Assembly: GCF_026151205.1 (NCBI RefSeq)
Contig: NC_087078.1
Coordinates: forward strand, 12,693,118-12,757,117
Direction: 5' to 3'
Origin: Bolinopsis microptera
Lineage: Eukaryota > Ctenophora > Tentaculata > Lobata > Bolinopsidae
Length of the DNA stretch: 64,000 nt
This document shows, one piece after another, positions 34,940 to 45,800 of this stretch; within the stretch, counting starts at the first letter, position 1, and each line of letters starts with the position of its first letter. The notes under the pieces were generated by a model. It searched no databases. It was given only the letters and a program-made list of their open reading frames with translations, and was not told where the DNA came from. A program made the translations under genes and the position numbers.

Positions 34940-35361
34940 ATATATTTTTGTCTGCTTTAATTGATACTAAATAAAATTGTTGTTTTCTTGAAATTTTTGT
35001 TTTCTTATTATTATCATTTGAGGGTTCCTTGACTCTAGTAATGGATAGTACATATTCGTCGCAGATTGTTTTAGTGCAGGATATTTTATAGGATCTAAAC
35101 TGTAAGAGATTTTAAAAGGTTGTTCACATGTTCTGGTATTATATTTTGGCTAATTTTTAACCCCCTCTCCTCCGTAATCAGTTTTACACATATACTAATA
35201 GCTATTATTTTAAAACAAAATGGGCGTAACAATTTAGAAACCCTCTCTGTCTCCTCAGTGAATATGTAATGTGAAAACAACCTATAAGCTTTGATTAAAA
35301 TATGGCACAAGAACAAGAAAATTTAATAGTTTAATCCGTCAACTTTAACTATAACTAGTGT
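34940..35361. other. Unassigned spacer before LINE
   Basis: AT-rich. It shows no LINE endonuclease similarity, so the LINE that follows is probably 5'-truncated near 35.36 kb. Confidence 0.4.
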
Positions 35362-37587
35362 GTGGCTAGATCAAAGAAGATTGTCCGCACGTTTTGCACA
35401 TTAGCTAGTTGCGTGTGCACTGTGCAGATGGGAAATGTATATAATGCTAAATGTACATTGCACTGTAAACATCCCAAAATAACCAAAAAGGGATCAATAA
35501 ATAAACAACCCTGGTTCACACAAGCCACCAGAGAAGCTAAAATATCTTGTACTCGTGCAGCTCAAATTGTTTCTGATTTCCCCAATAGCGATTATCTTCG
35601 AAAAAATTTTTACCAAGTAAAAAATACGTACAAAAGTTTAATTGACCGTACAAAAAACAAATATCTTGTCAAATTGAATACAGATATTGAATCTGGTAAA
35701 ATTCTTAACTGGAAACAATTCAAAAAACTGAAAAAATTTAAAGGAAGAGTTGACAAATTTGATTGCCATGACATGGACAACTTTCAAAAATTCTTTGGTA
35801 AACTTTATGCCAATGCACATAGCACCATAACTGTAGAGAATAAGGAAGAAATGCTTCAAAATGCAGAGGCTATTAACAATAATTTCCAACCATCCCCTGC
35901 ACAATCAATACTCAATGGCCAGATCTCTGTGGACGAAATATCTACTGCGATCTCTTCACTCAAAAACGGCAAAAGTTCCTCGGAGGATATGATATGTAAT
36001 GAAATACTGAAGACCTTGTCCACAACAAACACACAACTCCTTTGCAAAGTCTTTAACCGCTGTTTGGACACTGGAACTTACCCATGGAACAACAGCATTA
36101 TTACACCCCTACACAAAAAAGGCGACAAAGATAATCCAGACAATTACAGAGCAGTTGCTCTCAGTAGTACAATCGGAAAACTATTTTCGACCATCATGTT
36201 AAACAGGATATTCAAGTTCAAAAATGAATACAACCCGGACCCCATAAATCAACTTGGCTTCGCTAAAGGAGCTCAAACATATGACCACATACTCACACTC
36301 AACACCATTACGTCTAAATACAAAAAGCTCAAGGTTCCCGTCTATGCTGTTTTTGTGGACTTCCGGAAGGCCTTCGACTCTGTTTGCCGTGAAGCTCTTT
36401 TCTTAAAATTAGCTAAACTAGGTATCACTGGCAAAACATTTAATGTTCTTAAACATATGTATAAAAATTCCACTGGCCAGATAAAACTATCTGGATTTGT
36501 CAGCGAAAAATTTGATATCAATAAAGGAACTGAACAGGGTCATCCACTTTCCCCTGATCTATTTAAGATATACATCAGAGATCTTTCCCCTCGACTAGAA
36601 TATGATAACTGTCCGAAACTAATGAACCAACTTATCAGTCACTTACTATGGGCAGATGATCTGATACTCTTGGCACTGGACCCCAAAACCCTCCAAAAGC
36701 AACTCGATGCTTTGAACAATTTCTGCTTGGAATGGGGCGTCGAAATTAATGCAGATAAAACTAAACTCATGAAATTTAATGCCCGTTTTGATACTTATCA
36801 GCCGGTTCCCCTCAAAATTGGTGATCACTTGTTAGAAGAAGTCGAGTCATACTGCTATCTAGGAATCGAAATACACAAATCCGGCACATTCACAAATGCC
36901 CGAACTGAGCTCAAAAAGAAAGCCATGCGTGCACTTTATGCCATGAAAAGCTCAGTAAACAAATCCAAATTATCATTCCGCTCTCTAACAACACTCTTTG
37001 ATGGTCTTATTAAACCTATCGTTCTTTACGGAGCGCCTATTTACACACCTAACATGGCTATCATAAAACACATAACAAAACAAGTCGATCTCAATATGGA
37101 TGCCGACACAAAAACAAAATTTCAAACTAGTATCCTGAGCAAGAAAATTAGCCTTCTGAACAGCGAAAAAGTTCACCTTCACTTTCTTAAATGGTCACTG
37201 GGGGTAAATCGTAAAGCCAGCAACGCAGGCGTCTGGGGTGAGTCAGGCCGCTACCCATTAATCTATGAATGTATTAACCTCACTCTCAAATATAGCCAAC
37301 GTTTGAAAAATCTCAAAGATAACTCCCTTGTCTCCTTAGCTTTCAAAGAACAGATGAACATGAAATTGGACTGGTACAGGGGTTTGGAGCCTGTCCTCGC
37401 GCTAGACCCATGTTTCTCTACCGATCATGTCACAGCCTACCGCACACTCAAAAACAATCACTCCAAGTTACTTTTCGAAAGAAACCCGAGTATCGCAAAA
37501 CCACCAAAAGAGGACTTTCTTATTCACAACGGTTTCAAGAAACGAATTCCTCCTCAATCAACACATTACACAACCCATCGGGAGTAA
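35362..37587 (+). CDS. LINE ORF2 reverse transcriptase (non-LTR retrotransposon)
   Basis: 741 codons, open but 5'-truncated: the APE endonuclease expected upstream is missing, and the frame starts in the linker (PWFTQATREAK). Reverse-transcriptase landmarks in order are IITPLHKKGDKDNPDNYRAV (residues ~247-266), FVDFRKAFD (330-338), QGHPLSPDLFKIYI (392-405) and the catalytic WADD (430-433), then NADKTKLM and a thumb/C-terminal region (YLGIEIHKSG, LYGAPIY). It copies element RNA at the target site in the nucleus. The first ATG is not necessarily the natural start. The remaining C-terminus is in another frame (see 37,427-38,177), so the element is broken. The long intact frame suggests it is young. 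Confidence 0.85.
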   Translation: MARSKKIVRTFCTLASCVCTVQMGNVYNAKCTLHCKHPKITKKGSINKQPWFTQATREAKISCTRAAQIVSDFPNSDYLRKNFYQVKNTYKSLIDRTKNKYLVKLNTDIESGKILNWKQFKKLKKFKGRVDKFDCHDMDNFQKFFGKLYANAHSTITVENKEEMLQNAEAINNNFQPSPAQSILNGQISVDEISTAISSLKNGKSSSEDMICNEILKTLSTTNTQLLCKVFNRCLDTGTYPWNNSIITPLHKKGDKDNPDNYRAVALSSTIGKLFSTIMLNRIFKFKNEYNPDPINQLGFAKGAQTYDHILTLNTITSKYKKLKVPVYAVFVDFRKAFDSVCREALFLKLAKLGITGKTFNVLKHMYKNSTGQIKLSGFVSEKFDINKGTEQGHPLSPDLFKIYIRDLSPRLEYDNCPKLMNQLISHLLWADDLILLALDPKTLQKQLDALNNFCLEWGVEINADKTKLMKFNARFDTYQPVPLKIGDHLLEEVESYCYLGIEIHKSGTFTNARTELKKKAMRALYAMKSSVNKSKLSFRSLTTLFDGLIKPIVLYGAPIYTPNMAIIKHITKQVDLNMDADTKTKFQTSILSKKISLLNSEKVHLHFLKWSLGVNRKASNAGVWGESGRYPLIYECINLTLKYSQRLKNLKDNSLVSLAFKEQMNMKLDWYRGLEPVLALDPCFSTDHVTAYRTLKNNHSKLLFERNPSIAKPPKEDFLIHNGFKKRIPPQSTHYTTHRE

Positions 37588-38177
37588 AATATTCACACCA
37601 CACGCCATTACTAAAACTTTGAAATGTAACTTTAGAGAATATTGGGGGTCCTGTATCAACACTTCTCGGAAATTAGAATTCTATCGTGACCTAAAATCCA
37701 AATTTAACAAAGAGTATTACCTAGATAGTGTCATTAAATATGCAGACCGTGCTAATATCACAAGACTGCGGATCAGTGCACATCGACTCGAAATTGAACT
37801 TGGCCGATATAATCAAACTCCACGTGACGAGCGAATATGCTCCTGGTGCAATATAGTCTTAGGTTCTGGTATTATTGAGAATGAAGAGTGAAGACCACTT
37901 CCTTAACCATTGTGATCTTAACGCTGCATCGAGGCGAAAAGTCCTAGACAAGATCCAGTCACTCATATCAAATCCAATCAAACCGTCTGCGACATCTTAT
38001 TCTGTTCACAATGTCATCCCTGGAGCAAACGTCCTCAAATTCATCAGCAACAACAGTGAAATCATTGAACTTATCACAAACGAAAGTCAAGTCCACCTCA
38101 CGAGAGTCCTTGCTAGGTTTGCCACTACGTGTTTTAACAACCGCAAGAAATTTGTTGACTCTCTGGCCAGTACATGA
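37427..38177 (+). pseudogene. LINE ORF2 C-terminus, split by two frame shifts
   Basis: After the stop at 37,587 the coding continues in a second frame (KFNKEYYLDSVIKYADR, ITRLRISAHRLEIELGRY, RICSWCN) to 37,891, then in a third (DHFLNHCDLN) to 38,177. C-x2-C...H-x4-C is the terminal zinc-ribbon common in such LINEs. The shift points lie near 37,550-37,585 and 37,885. They may be decay or base errors. Confidence 0.75.
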
Positions 38178-38526
38178 ACAGTGAACACTGAAAATCACTG
38201 TACCCGCTTTTGTTTCTTTTCGCGCAACGACGAGTGCAAACTGCAAAGTGACCTGGCTCAAGCATTACAGCATTACCAAGGCGACTGAAAACAAAATATT
38301 TTATGTCAAATCTTTATTTTTCACTTTAGTTAAGTTATATTAATATAATAAATTCAAATCTTATGATATTGTTATTATCTTAACAGTTACTATTGTAGCT
38401 CAAGATTTTAAATTTGTATTCCTTGTATTCCTTGTATTCCTTGTATGCAAGAGTACGGATTTTTATCTTCGAAAAATATGTCAATTTAACCATAATTTTA
38501 TATTTTCAGTAGTTTATTAGTGCAGT
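38178..38526. other. LINE 3' tail and EMG1 upstream region
   Basis: Contains the LINE 3' untranslated region and a 9-bp tandem repeat (TTGTATTCC, 3.5 copies, about 38,416-38,450) that may be its 3' terminus. An acceptor-like TATATTTTCAG ends at 38,509, 18 nt before the EMG1 ATG, suggesting a spliced 5' leader. No TATA box is evident. Confidence 0.5.
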
Positions 38527-39207
38527 ATGGCAGACAGTTCAGATGAAGATGTTAATCAACATCCGGCAAAGATTGCAAAAAAGAATTCATCTGAGAAAAG
38601 ATTAATTGTTGTTTTAGAAAATGCTTCATTGGAAACCATCAAAGTTGGGAAAGTTTTCCAGTTGCTGACAGCTGATCGGCAAAAGAAAGAAAAAGGAATT
38701 CAGAAAGATCGAAAGACAGTTGCTCGACCGGACATTACTCATCAATGTTTACTCATGCTTCTAGATAGTCCCTTAAATAGAGCTGGAAAGTTGCAAGTTT
38801 ACATTCACACAGAGCGTAATGTCTTAATTGAAGTCAGTCCATCTACTCGAATTCCTAGGACATTTGATAGGTTTTGTGGACTGATGGTTCAGCTTCTTCA
38901 TAAGCTAAGTATTCATGCTGCTGATGGGCCACAAAAACTTCTGAAAGTTATAAAGAATCCAGTATCAGACCATTTCCCACCGGGTTGTAGGAAATACTGC
39001 ATGACATACAATGCTCCTAGATGTGTCAGACCCATAGAATTAGTGACAGATGAGCCTTGTGTCATGGTAATTGGGGCCCAAGCTCATGGCTCAGTTAATG
39101 TTGAGTACTCAGAAGAAAATGTTGGTATTAGTAATTACCCACTTTCGGCAGCACTAACATGCACTAAGTTGTGTGATGCTTTCGAGCAAGCTTGGGGTAT
39201 TTTGTAG
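38527..39207 (+). CDS. EMG1: EMG1/NEP1 rRNA pseudouridine N1-methyltransferase
   Basis: A single uninterrupted exon of 226 residues, close to the usual eukaryotic length (about 240). The family is a SPOUT-fold enzyme in the nucleolus that methylates a hypermodified pseudouridine of 18S rRNA and is needed for small-subunit assembly. Visible family landmarks are ARPDITHQ (66-73), EVSPSTRIPRTF (102-113), NPVSDHFPPGC (144-154), and the trefoil-knot S-adenosylmethionine region IGAQAHG (182-188) and ISNYPLSAAL (201-210). The N-terminus is a short acidic then Lys-rich tail. The ATG is the first in frame and lies 18 nt after a splice-acceptor-like TTTTCAG. DOHH follows on the same strand after 392 nt. 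Lack of coding introns is notable, since vertebrate orthologues are multi-exon. Frame and motifs are intact, so I expect it to be functional. Confidence 0.96.
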   Translation: MADSSDEDVNQHPAKIAKKNSSEKRLIVVLENASLETIKVGKVFQLLTADRQKKEKGIQKDRKTVARPDITHQCLLMLLDSPLNRAGKLQVYIHTERNVLIEVSPSTRIPRTFDRFCGLMVQLLHKLSIHAADGPQKLLKVIKNPVSDHFPPGCRKYCMTYNAPRCVRPIELVTDEPCVMVIGAQAHGSVNVEYSEENVGISNYPLSAALTCTKLCDAFEQAWGIL

Positions 39208-39599
39208 AACTTCTTTTCTTATTTAAAGAGTTTTGGTACTTTAATTTAAATACATGATATTAACTTATTGACTGTTGACAGGTACATGATATTATACAAC
39301 TACTTTGTTATTAATTTATTGATGGTTGCTAGCCTGCAAAGACACGTTGGCTTCTCTATTTAATTGACTTAGCACAGTAAAAGTATAAAAACTGTTAGAG
39401 CATCAATACTTGAAGAGTCTATTTTATAAATTCAATGTCGATAGAACTAAACTTTGAGATGCAGAAATTAACTTTCAAGAAAACATTCTAGAATTAAAGT
39501 TGTTAAATAGCTTTATCTCTATCATTATGGTAGTCATATCATTACCGTAGCCAAACAATTTTACATTAATATCTTGACAGGAAGTTTAAAGTTACCGAC
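39208..39599. other. EMG1-DOHH intergenic region
   Basis: AT-rich and short. I see no AATAAA polyadenylation hexamer. An acceptor-like ATCTTGACAG ends 19 nt before the DOHH ATG. Confidence 0.5.
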
Positions 39600-40517
39600 A
39601 TGGAACCTGGAACTGTAACTGAAGCAGAACTTCAAAAAGTTGGTAAAATATTACTCAACTCTAATGCTTCTCTGGCGGAGAGATTCAGGGCTCTATTTAC
39701 TCTGATGAGTATAAACGGCCCTGATGCAGTCAATATAATTTGTGAGACGTTTAAAGATCCGTCTGAGCTTTTAAAGCACGAGCTGGCGTTTTGCCTGGGG
39801 CAAATGCAGGATCTTACTGCTTTACCAAAACTTGGGGAGGTGTTAGAAGACACAAATGAGGCAATAATAGTGAGACATGAAGCTGGGGAAGCTATTGGTG
39901 CTTTAGGTCAGATGGATTCGTTACCTTTGTTGAATAAATACTTGGATCACGAGAGCAAGGTATTGAGACAAACATGCGAGCTTGCTGTTATGAGAATAAA
40001 ACATGTCAACAGCGAGAAATCAGGACCTGATTCCCCTTTTACATCTGTTGATCCAGCTCCTGCTTTCAATCAGAACAAAACCTGCAAAGAGTTGGCTGAC
40101 ATTTTGTTAGATTCTGAACGGACACTATTTGATAGATATCGGGCGATGTTTTCACTGAGGAATCTCTCCACGCCAGAGTCAATCGATGCTTTGGTTAAAG
40201 GACTTGATTGTGATGATAGCGCCTTATTTAGACACGAAGTGGCATATGTTTTGGGCCAAATGGCTGACACACATGCTGTTGAGGGTTTGTCTCAGAAACT
40301 GAGAGACATGTCAGATGACCCAATGGTAAGACATGAAGCTGCAGAGGCACTGGGCGCAGTAGATGATCCCCGGTGTAAGGAGATTCTCGCCAAACATCTG
40401 ACTGACACTGATCTGATGGTGAAACAGAGTTGTGAGATTGCACTCGATATGAATGAGAGTGAAACCGAACACCAGTTTCAATATGCTGATACTCTTCAAA
40501 AGATTAGAAACTCGTAA
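39600..40517 (+). CDS. DOHH: Deoxyhypusine hydroxylase
   Basis: 305 residues in one exon, the normal length for the family. The cytosolic enzyme is a HEAT-repeat, di-iron monooxygenase that hydroxylates deoxyhypusine in translation factor eIF5A, the last step of hypusine formation. The two-lobed repeat is clear: each lobe has two His-Glu iron ligand pairs, H60-E61 (KHELAFCLGQM) and H93-E94 (RHEAGEAIGAL) in the first, H212-E213 (RHEVAYVLGQM) and H245-E246 (RHEAAEALGAV) in the second, joined by a linker around residues 137-160. All four pairs are intact. The ATG follows an acceptor-like CTTGACAG, consistent with a spliced leader or 5' UTR intron. A 30-bp tandem array starts ~65 nt after the stop and would lie in the 3' UTR. 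Confidence 0.97.
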   Translation: MEPGTVTEAELQKVGKILLNSNASLAERFRALFTLMSINGPDAVNIICETFKDPSELLKHELAFCLGQMQDLTALPKLGEVLEDTNEAIIVRHEAGEAIGALGQMDSLPLLNKYLDHESKVLRQTCELAVMRIKHVNSEKSGPDSPFTSVDPAPAFNQNKTCKELADILLDSERTLFDRYRAMFSLRNLSTPESIDALVKGLDCDDSALFRHEVAYVLGQMADTHAVEGLSQKLRDMSDDPMVRHEAAEALGAVDDPRCKEILAKHLTDTDLMVKQSCEIALDMNESETEHQFQYADTLQKIRNS

Positions 40518-40579
40518 TGATGCTTTATCATGTTTAGCCGAATTGGATTACAGTGTTAGTCAATTCTGTTTCATATTCC

Positions 40580-40870
40580 TGAAATCCATCACAGCTTAGA
40601 TTTGTGTCCCGGAATCCATCACAGCTTAGAGTTGTGTCCCGGAATCCATCACAGCTCATATTTGTGTCCCGGAATCCATCGCAGTTTAGATTTGTGTCCC
40701 GGAATCCATCACAGCTTATATTTGTGTCCCGGAATCCATCACAGCTTATATTTGTGTCCCGGAATCCATCGCAGTTTAGATTTGTGTCCCGGAATCCATC
40801 ACAGCTTATATTTGTGTCCCGGAATCCATCACATCTTATATTTGTGTCCCGGAATCACAGCTCAGATTTG
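40580..40870. repeat. 30-bp tandem array downstream of DOHH
   Basis: About nine and a half copies of a 30-bp unit containing GTGTCCCGGAATCCATCACA, followed by GCTTATATTT. Variants differ by single bases (GCAG for ACAG, TAGA for TATA). Because 30 is a multiple of three, open frames run through it (CPGIHHSLYL repeats), but it is not a gene. It probably lies in the DOHH 3' UTR. Confidence 0.92.
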
Positions 40871-41224
40871 TGTTGACCCTATGAATCGGAGTTGGTATAA
40901 TTTATTTCGAATTGAAGTCTCATTTATTACGTTTGTATGAGCATTTATTTATTTGTTTGTGTGAAAGAGGAGTGGGTTTTCTTGAGATAAGATTGAGAAT
41001 AATAATGATTGTTGAGATCTGGAGAATAGCCTGTAGATGTGTATTAAATTATTAGGTTTTATTTTTTATTTATTAATTCCCACATTTTAATCGTGTTTCC
41101 CTCACAAGTAACCAATCTGACATACTTTGATCTCTAATTACTGACCAATTATTACTATTATAACGGTGTATTATACTGTATAACAACAGTAAAGGAATGC
41201 CAGACTCCATGTCATTACATATTA
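40871..41224. other. DOHH downstream spacer
   Basis: AT-rich; nothing recognised. Probable end of the DOHH transcript, though no clear AATAAA was seen. Confidence 0.35.
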
Positions 41225-41676
41225 CAATATATGGGGGGGTCCAACCCGATGTCCGATATGAGGGTTGATGAGGCCAAAATCGGAATCGGAAAAATCGGAA
41301 AATTGAGAAATTAACAGAATCGATCTCTAAAACCTCTCAGAAGTGATATAATTCAACCAGAACCCCTCCATATGCTATATTGTTATGAGAAAACGAACCA
41401 ATTGGACATTCCAATAGTATGTTTTATGTGTTTTTCCACTGCAGGGGCGCTAGTATGCTCACTACTAGTTGGAGTTGTCATGTACTCCCAGACCCGAGTG
41501 CTTTGGCCTTTTAACGTGAGATTGATTGTTTCTGCTCATTAATTTTATCCCTGTTACTTGTTATTATGTATTAGTACAACACTAGGTACCGGGTTATATT
41601 TTGTGGTCCGGTCTTTAAACATACCATAATATCACTATTACACTGCACCTTAAATGTATAGTCAAGTACATTTGTA

Positions 41677-41740
41677 TCGTAACACATGCTTGGCTGGGGG
41701 ATCATGTTTTGTAACACATGCTTGGCTGGGGGATCATGTT
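41677..41740. repeat. 31-bp direct duplication at leader of element 2
   Basis: GTAACACATGCTTGGCTGGG plus GGATCATGTTTT occurs twice in a row just before the shared leader. The second copy runs on into CCCTATATTTTC. Confidence 0.85.
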
Positions 41741-42887
41741 TTGTGACCCTATATTTTCAAAACGGACAAAAAGTAGGGCGAACAAAAACAGACAACTCCT
41801 CCTCCTTCTCATCAGTCCTCCTCCTCCTCTTAAGTCTTCCTCCTCCTCCTGAGTCCTCCTCCTCCTCAGTTCTCTTCAGTCCTCTTCCTGACTCCTCGTC
41901 CTCGTCCTCGTCCTTCTCCTCAGTCCTCCTCACCCTGCTCCTCAGTCCCCTCCTCCTCCTCAGTCCTACTCCCAGTCCTCCTCCTTCTCCTCCTCCTCCT
42001 CCTCATTTCTCCTACTCATCCTCCTCCTCCTTCTCCTCCTCATCAGTCCTCCTGAGTCCTCCTCATAGTCGTCCTCCTCCTCCTGAGTCCTCCTCCTCGT
42101 CCTCCTCCACCTCCTGAGCCCTCATTTTGAGTCCTCCTCCTCATCCTCCTCCTCAGTCATCCTCCTCTTCCTCCTCAGTCCTCCCCAGACCTCCTCCACC
42201 TCATCCTCCTCCTTCTCCTCCTCATCAGTCCTCATCCTCTGTCCTCCTCATAATCGTCCTCATCATCATCCTTAGTCCTCCTTATCCTCCTCCTCAGTCC
42301 TCCCCCAGTCCTCCTCCTCATTCTCCTCCTTCTCCTCCAAGCCTCATCCTCCTCCTCCTTCTCCGCTTTCTTCTTCTCCTAATCAGTCCTCCTCCTCCTC
42401 GTCCTTAGTCCTCGTCCTCGTCCTCCTCAGTCTTCCTCTTCAGTCCTCTTCCTCATCATCCTCCTCCTCTTCCTCAACAGTCCTCCTCCTCCTCCTCAGT
42501 CTCCTCCTCCTCATCGTCCTCCTCAGTCCTCCTCCTCCTTCTCCTCATCAGTCCTCATCCTCAGTCCTACACTAGTCGTCCTCGTCCTTAGTCCTCTTCC
42601 TCCTCCTCTTCCTCCTCCTGAGTCCTCCTCATCCTCATCAGTCCTCCTCGTCAGTCCTTCTCCTCCTCTTCAGTCCTCCTCCTCCTCCTCTTCAGTCCTC
42701 CTTCTCCTTCTCCTCATTCTCCTCCTACTCATAAGTCCTCCTCCTCAGTCCTCCTCTTCCTTCTCCTCCTCCTATTTCTCCTCCTTTTCCTCCTTCTCCT
42801 CCTACTCCTAAGTCCTCCTCCTCAGTCCTTCCCCAGTCCTCCTCCTCATCAGTCCTCCCCCGGTCCTCCTTTTCCTCATCATCCTCA

Positions 42888-45800
42888 GTCCTCCTCCTCA
42901 TCGTCCTACTCAGTCCTCCCCCAGTCATCCTCCTCCTCAGTCCTCCCCAAGTCCTCCTCTTCCTCAGTCCTCCCCCAGTCCTCCTTCTCCTTATCCTCAT
43001 CCTCATTCCTCCTCCTCAGTCCTCCTCCTCCTCCTTCTCCTTCTTATCAGTCCTCTTCCTCAGTCCTCTTCCTCAGTCCTCCTCCTCGTCCTCGCTCTCG
43101 TCCTCCTCCTCCTCCTCCCCGTCCTCAGTCCTCCTCCTCCCCCTCCTCATCAGTCCTCCTCCTCCTCTTCAGTCCTCCTCATGAGTCCTTCTCCTTATCC
43201 TCCTCCACCTCCTGAGTCATCCTCCTCCTCCTCCACATTCTCCTCCTTATCCTCCTCCTCCTCAGTCCTCCTCATGCTCCTCCTCATTCTCCTCCTTATC
43301 CTCCTCATCCTCCTCAGTCCTCCTCCTCATCCTCCTCTTCCTTCTTCTCCTAATCAGTCCTCCTCCTCAGTCGTCCTCCTCCTCTTCCTTAACCCTTGTC
43401 CTCATCCTCCTAGTCCTCGTCCTTAGTCCTCGTCCTCCTTAGTCTTTCTCCTCAGTCCTCCTCCTCCCCCTCATGAGTCTCATCCTCCTCATCCTTCTCC
43501 TTAGTCCTCCTCCTCTTCCTCAGTCCTACTCCTCAGTCCTCCTCCTCTTCCTCATCCTCTTCAGTCCTCTTCCTCAGCTCTCATCTTCTTCCTCCTCAGT
43601 CTTCCTCCTCTTCAGTCCCCAGTCCTTCTCCTCCTCGTCAGTCCTCCTCCTCCTCCTCTTCAGTCCTTCTTCTCCTTCTCCTCATTCTCCTCCTACTCAT
43701 AAGTCCTCCTCTTCAGGACCTCAGTCCTCCTCTTCCTTCTCCTCCTCCTATTTCTCCTCCTTTTCCTCCTTCTCCTCCTACTCCTAAGTCCTCCTCCTCA
43801 GTCCTTCCCCAGTCCTCCTCCTCATCAGTCCTCCCCCGGTCCTCCTTTTCCTCATCATCCTCAAGTAAAAGTGTTTGCTGATGACTCCAAGCTCCACAAA
43901 AACATTAGCTCCCCGTCCGACTGCAAATGTCTCCAGGAAGATCTCTGTGCAGTAGTGCGATGGGCAGTAGCAAACAACATGGAGCTAAACGAAAGTAAGT
44001 TCCAACTTCTCCAGCATGGTAAGAACCCTGAGCTAAAGAAACCCTACATTTTACCATCTGGTGCATCGATATCTTCTGATGATGTCGTGAAAGATCTCGG
44101 TGTGTATGTTGACAGTGATCTCTCCTGGCGTCAACACATCACAAGAAAGTCCTCTGAGGCAGCGAGCAAAGCTGGATGGGTACTGAGAACTTTCTCTACC
44201 AGAGACAAAGACACGATGATGATGCTCTTCAAGACATACGTCCGCTCTATTGCCGAGTATTGTTGTGCTCTCTGGTCGCCTCACCTGCAGTGTGACATAA
44301 TCATGATTGAGTCGATCCAACGCTCATTCACTGCGAAAATAGCAGGATACAAGCATCTTAGCTACTGGGAGCGCCTGAAGCAGCTTGATCTCTACTCCCT
44401 ACAGCGCCGCCGCGAGAGGTACATGATCATCCTTGTCTGGAAAATTTACTACGGTGAGATTCCCAACAGTGTAAACATTTCTTTCCAACACTCTCAAAGA
44501 AGAGGAGTTACATGTCTTCGTCCTCTTGGCGGATCAAAATACAAAAGCATCAACACCATGAGGTTCCATTCTTTCCCTTCAGTGGCCTCTGCTTTGTATA
44601 ACGTTGTGCCTCACGACATCAAGTCTATCCCAACCTTGCCAAAATTCAAGGCAGCACTTGATCGCTTTCTCCATACCGTCCCCGACACCCCTCCTACCCC
44701 TGGATATACAGGGGCAAATGGCAATTCAATCTTGGAATGGGCTGTGAGCAAGACATGATAACGGAGACACCGGTGGTGGAGACGCAAGATGTCTTGGCCT
44801 GGGCGTGCTAGCCCGAAACGAACCCAAGGTACCCAAGGTAAGGTAGGTCCTCCTCCTCATCGTCCTACTCAGTCCTCCCCCAGTCATCCTCCTCCTCAGT
44901 CCTCCCCAAGTCCTCCTCTTCCTCAGTCCTCCCCCAGTCCTCCTTCTCCTTATCCTCATCCTCATTCCTCCTCCTCAGTCCTCCTCCTCCTCCTTCTCCT
45001 TCTTATCAGTCCTCTTCCTCAGTCCTCCTCCTCGTCCTCGCTCTCGTCCTCCTCCTCCTCCCCGTCCTCAGTCCTCCTCCTCCTCCTCCTCATCAGTCCT
45101 CCTCCTCCTCTTCAGTCCTCCTCATGAGTCCTTCTCCTTATCCTCCTCCACCTCCTGAGTCATCCTCCTCCTCCTCCACATTCTCCTCCTTATCCTCCTC
45201 CTCCTCAGTCCTCCTCATGCTCCTCCTCATTCTCCTCCTTATCCTCCTCATCCTCCTCAGTCCTCCTCCTCATCCTCCTCTTCCTTCTTCTCCTAATCAG
45301 TCCTCCTCCTCAGTCGTCCTCCTCCTCTTCCTTAACCCTTGTCCTCATCCTCCTAGTCCTCGTCCTTAGTCCTCGTCCTCCTTAGTCTTTCTCCTCAGTC
45401 CTCCTCCTCCCCCTCATGAGTCTCATCCTCCTCATCCTTCTCCTTAGTCCTCCTCCTCTTCCTCAGTCCTACTCCTCAGTCCTCCTCCTCTTCCTCATCC
45501 TCTTCAGTCCTCTTCCTCAGCTCTCATCTTCTTCCTCCTCAGTCTTCCTCCTCTTCAGTCCCCAGTCCTTCTCCTCCTCGTCAGTCCTCCTCCTCCTCCT
45601 CTTCAGTCCTCCTTCTCCTTCTCCTCATTCTCCTCCTACTCATAAGTCCTCCTCCTCAGGACCTCAGTCCTCCTCTTTCTTCTCCTCCTCCTATTTCTCC
45701 TCCTTTTCCTCCTTCTCCTCCTACTCCTAAGTCCTCCTCCTCAGTCCTTCCCCAGTCCTCCTCCTCATCAGTCCTCCCCCGGTCCTCCTTTTCCTCATCA

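Noticed and set aside
40602..40940. 112-residue CPGIHHSLYL repeat protein
   Set aside because: 30-bp array downstream of DOHH, not an independent gene.
42725..43006. Arg/Gly/Glu-rich minus-strand proteins (also 44,726-44,965 and 45,656-45,925)
   Set aside because: Complement of the CT satellite; no non-repetitive portion.
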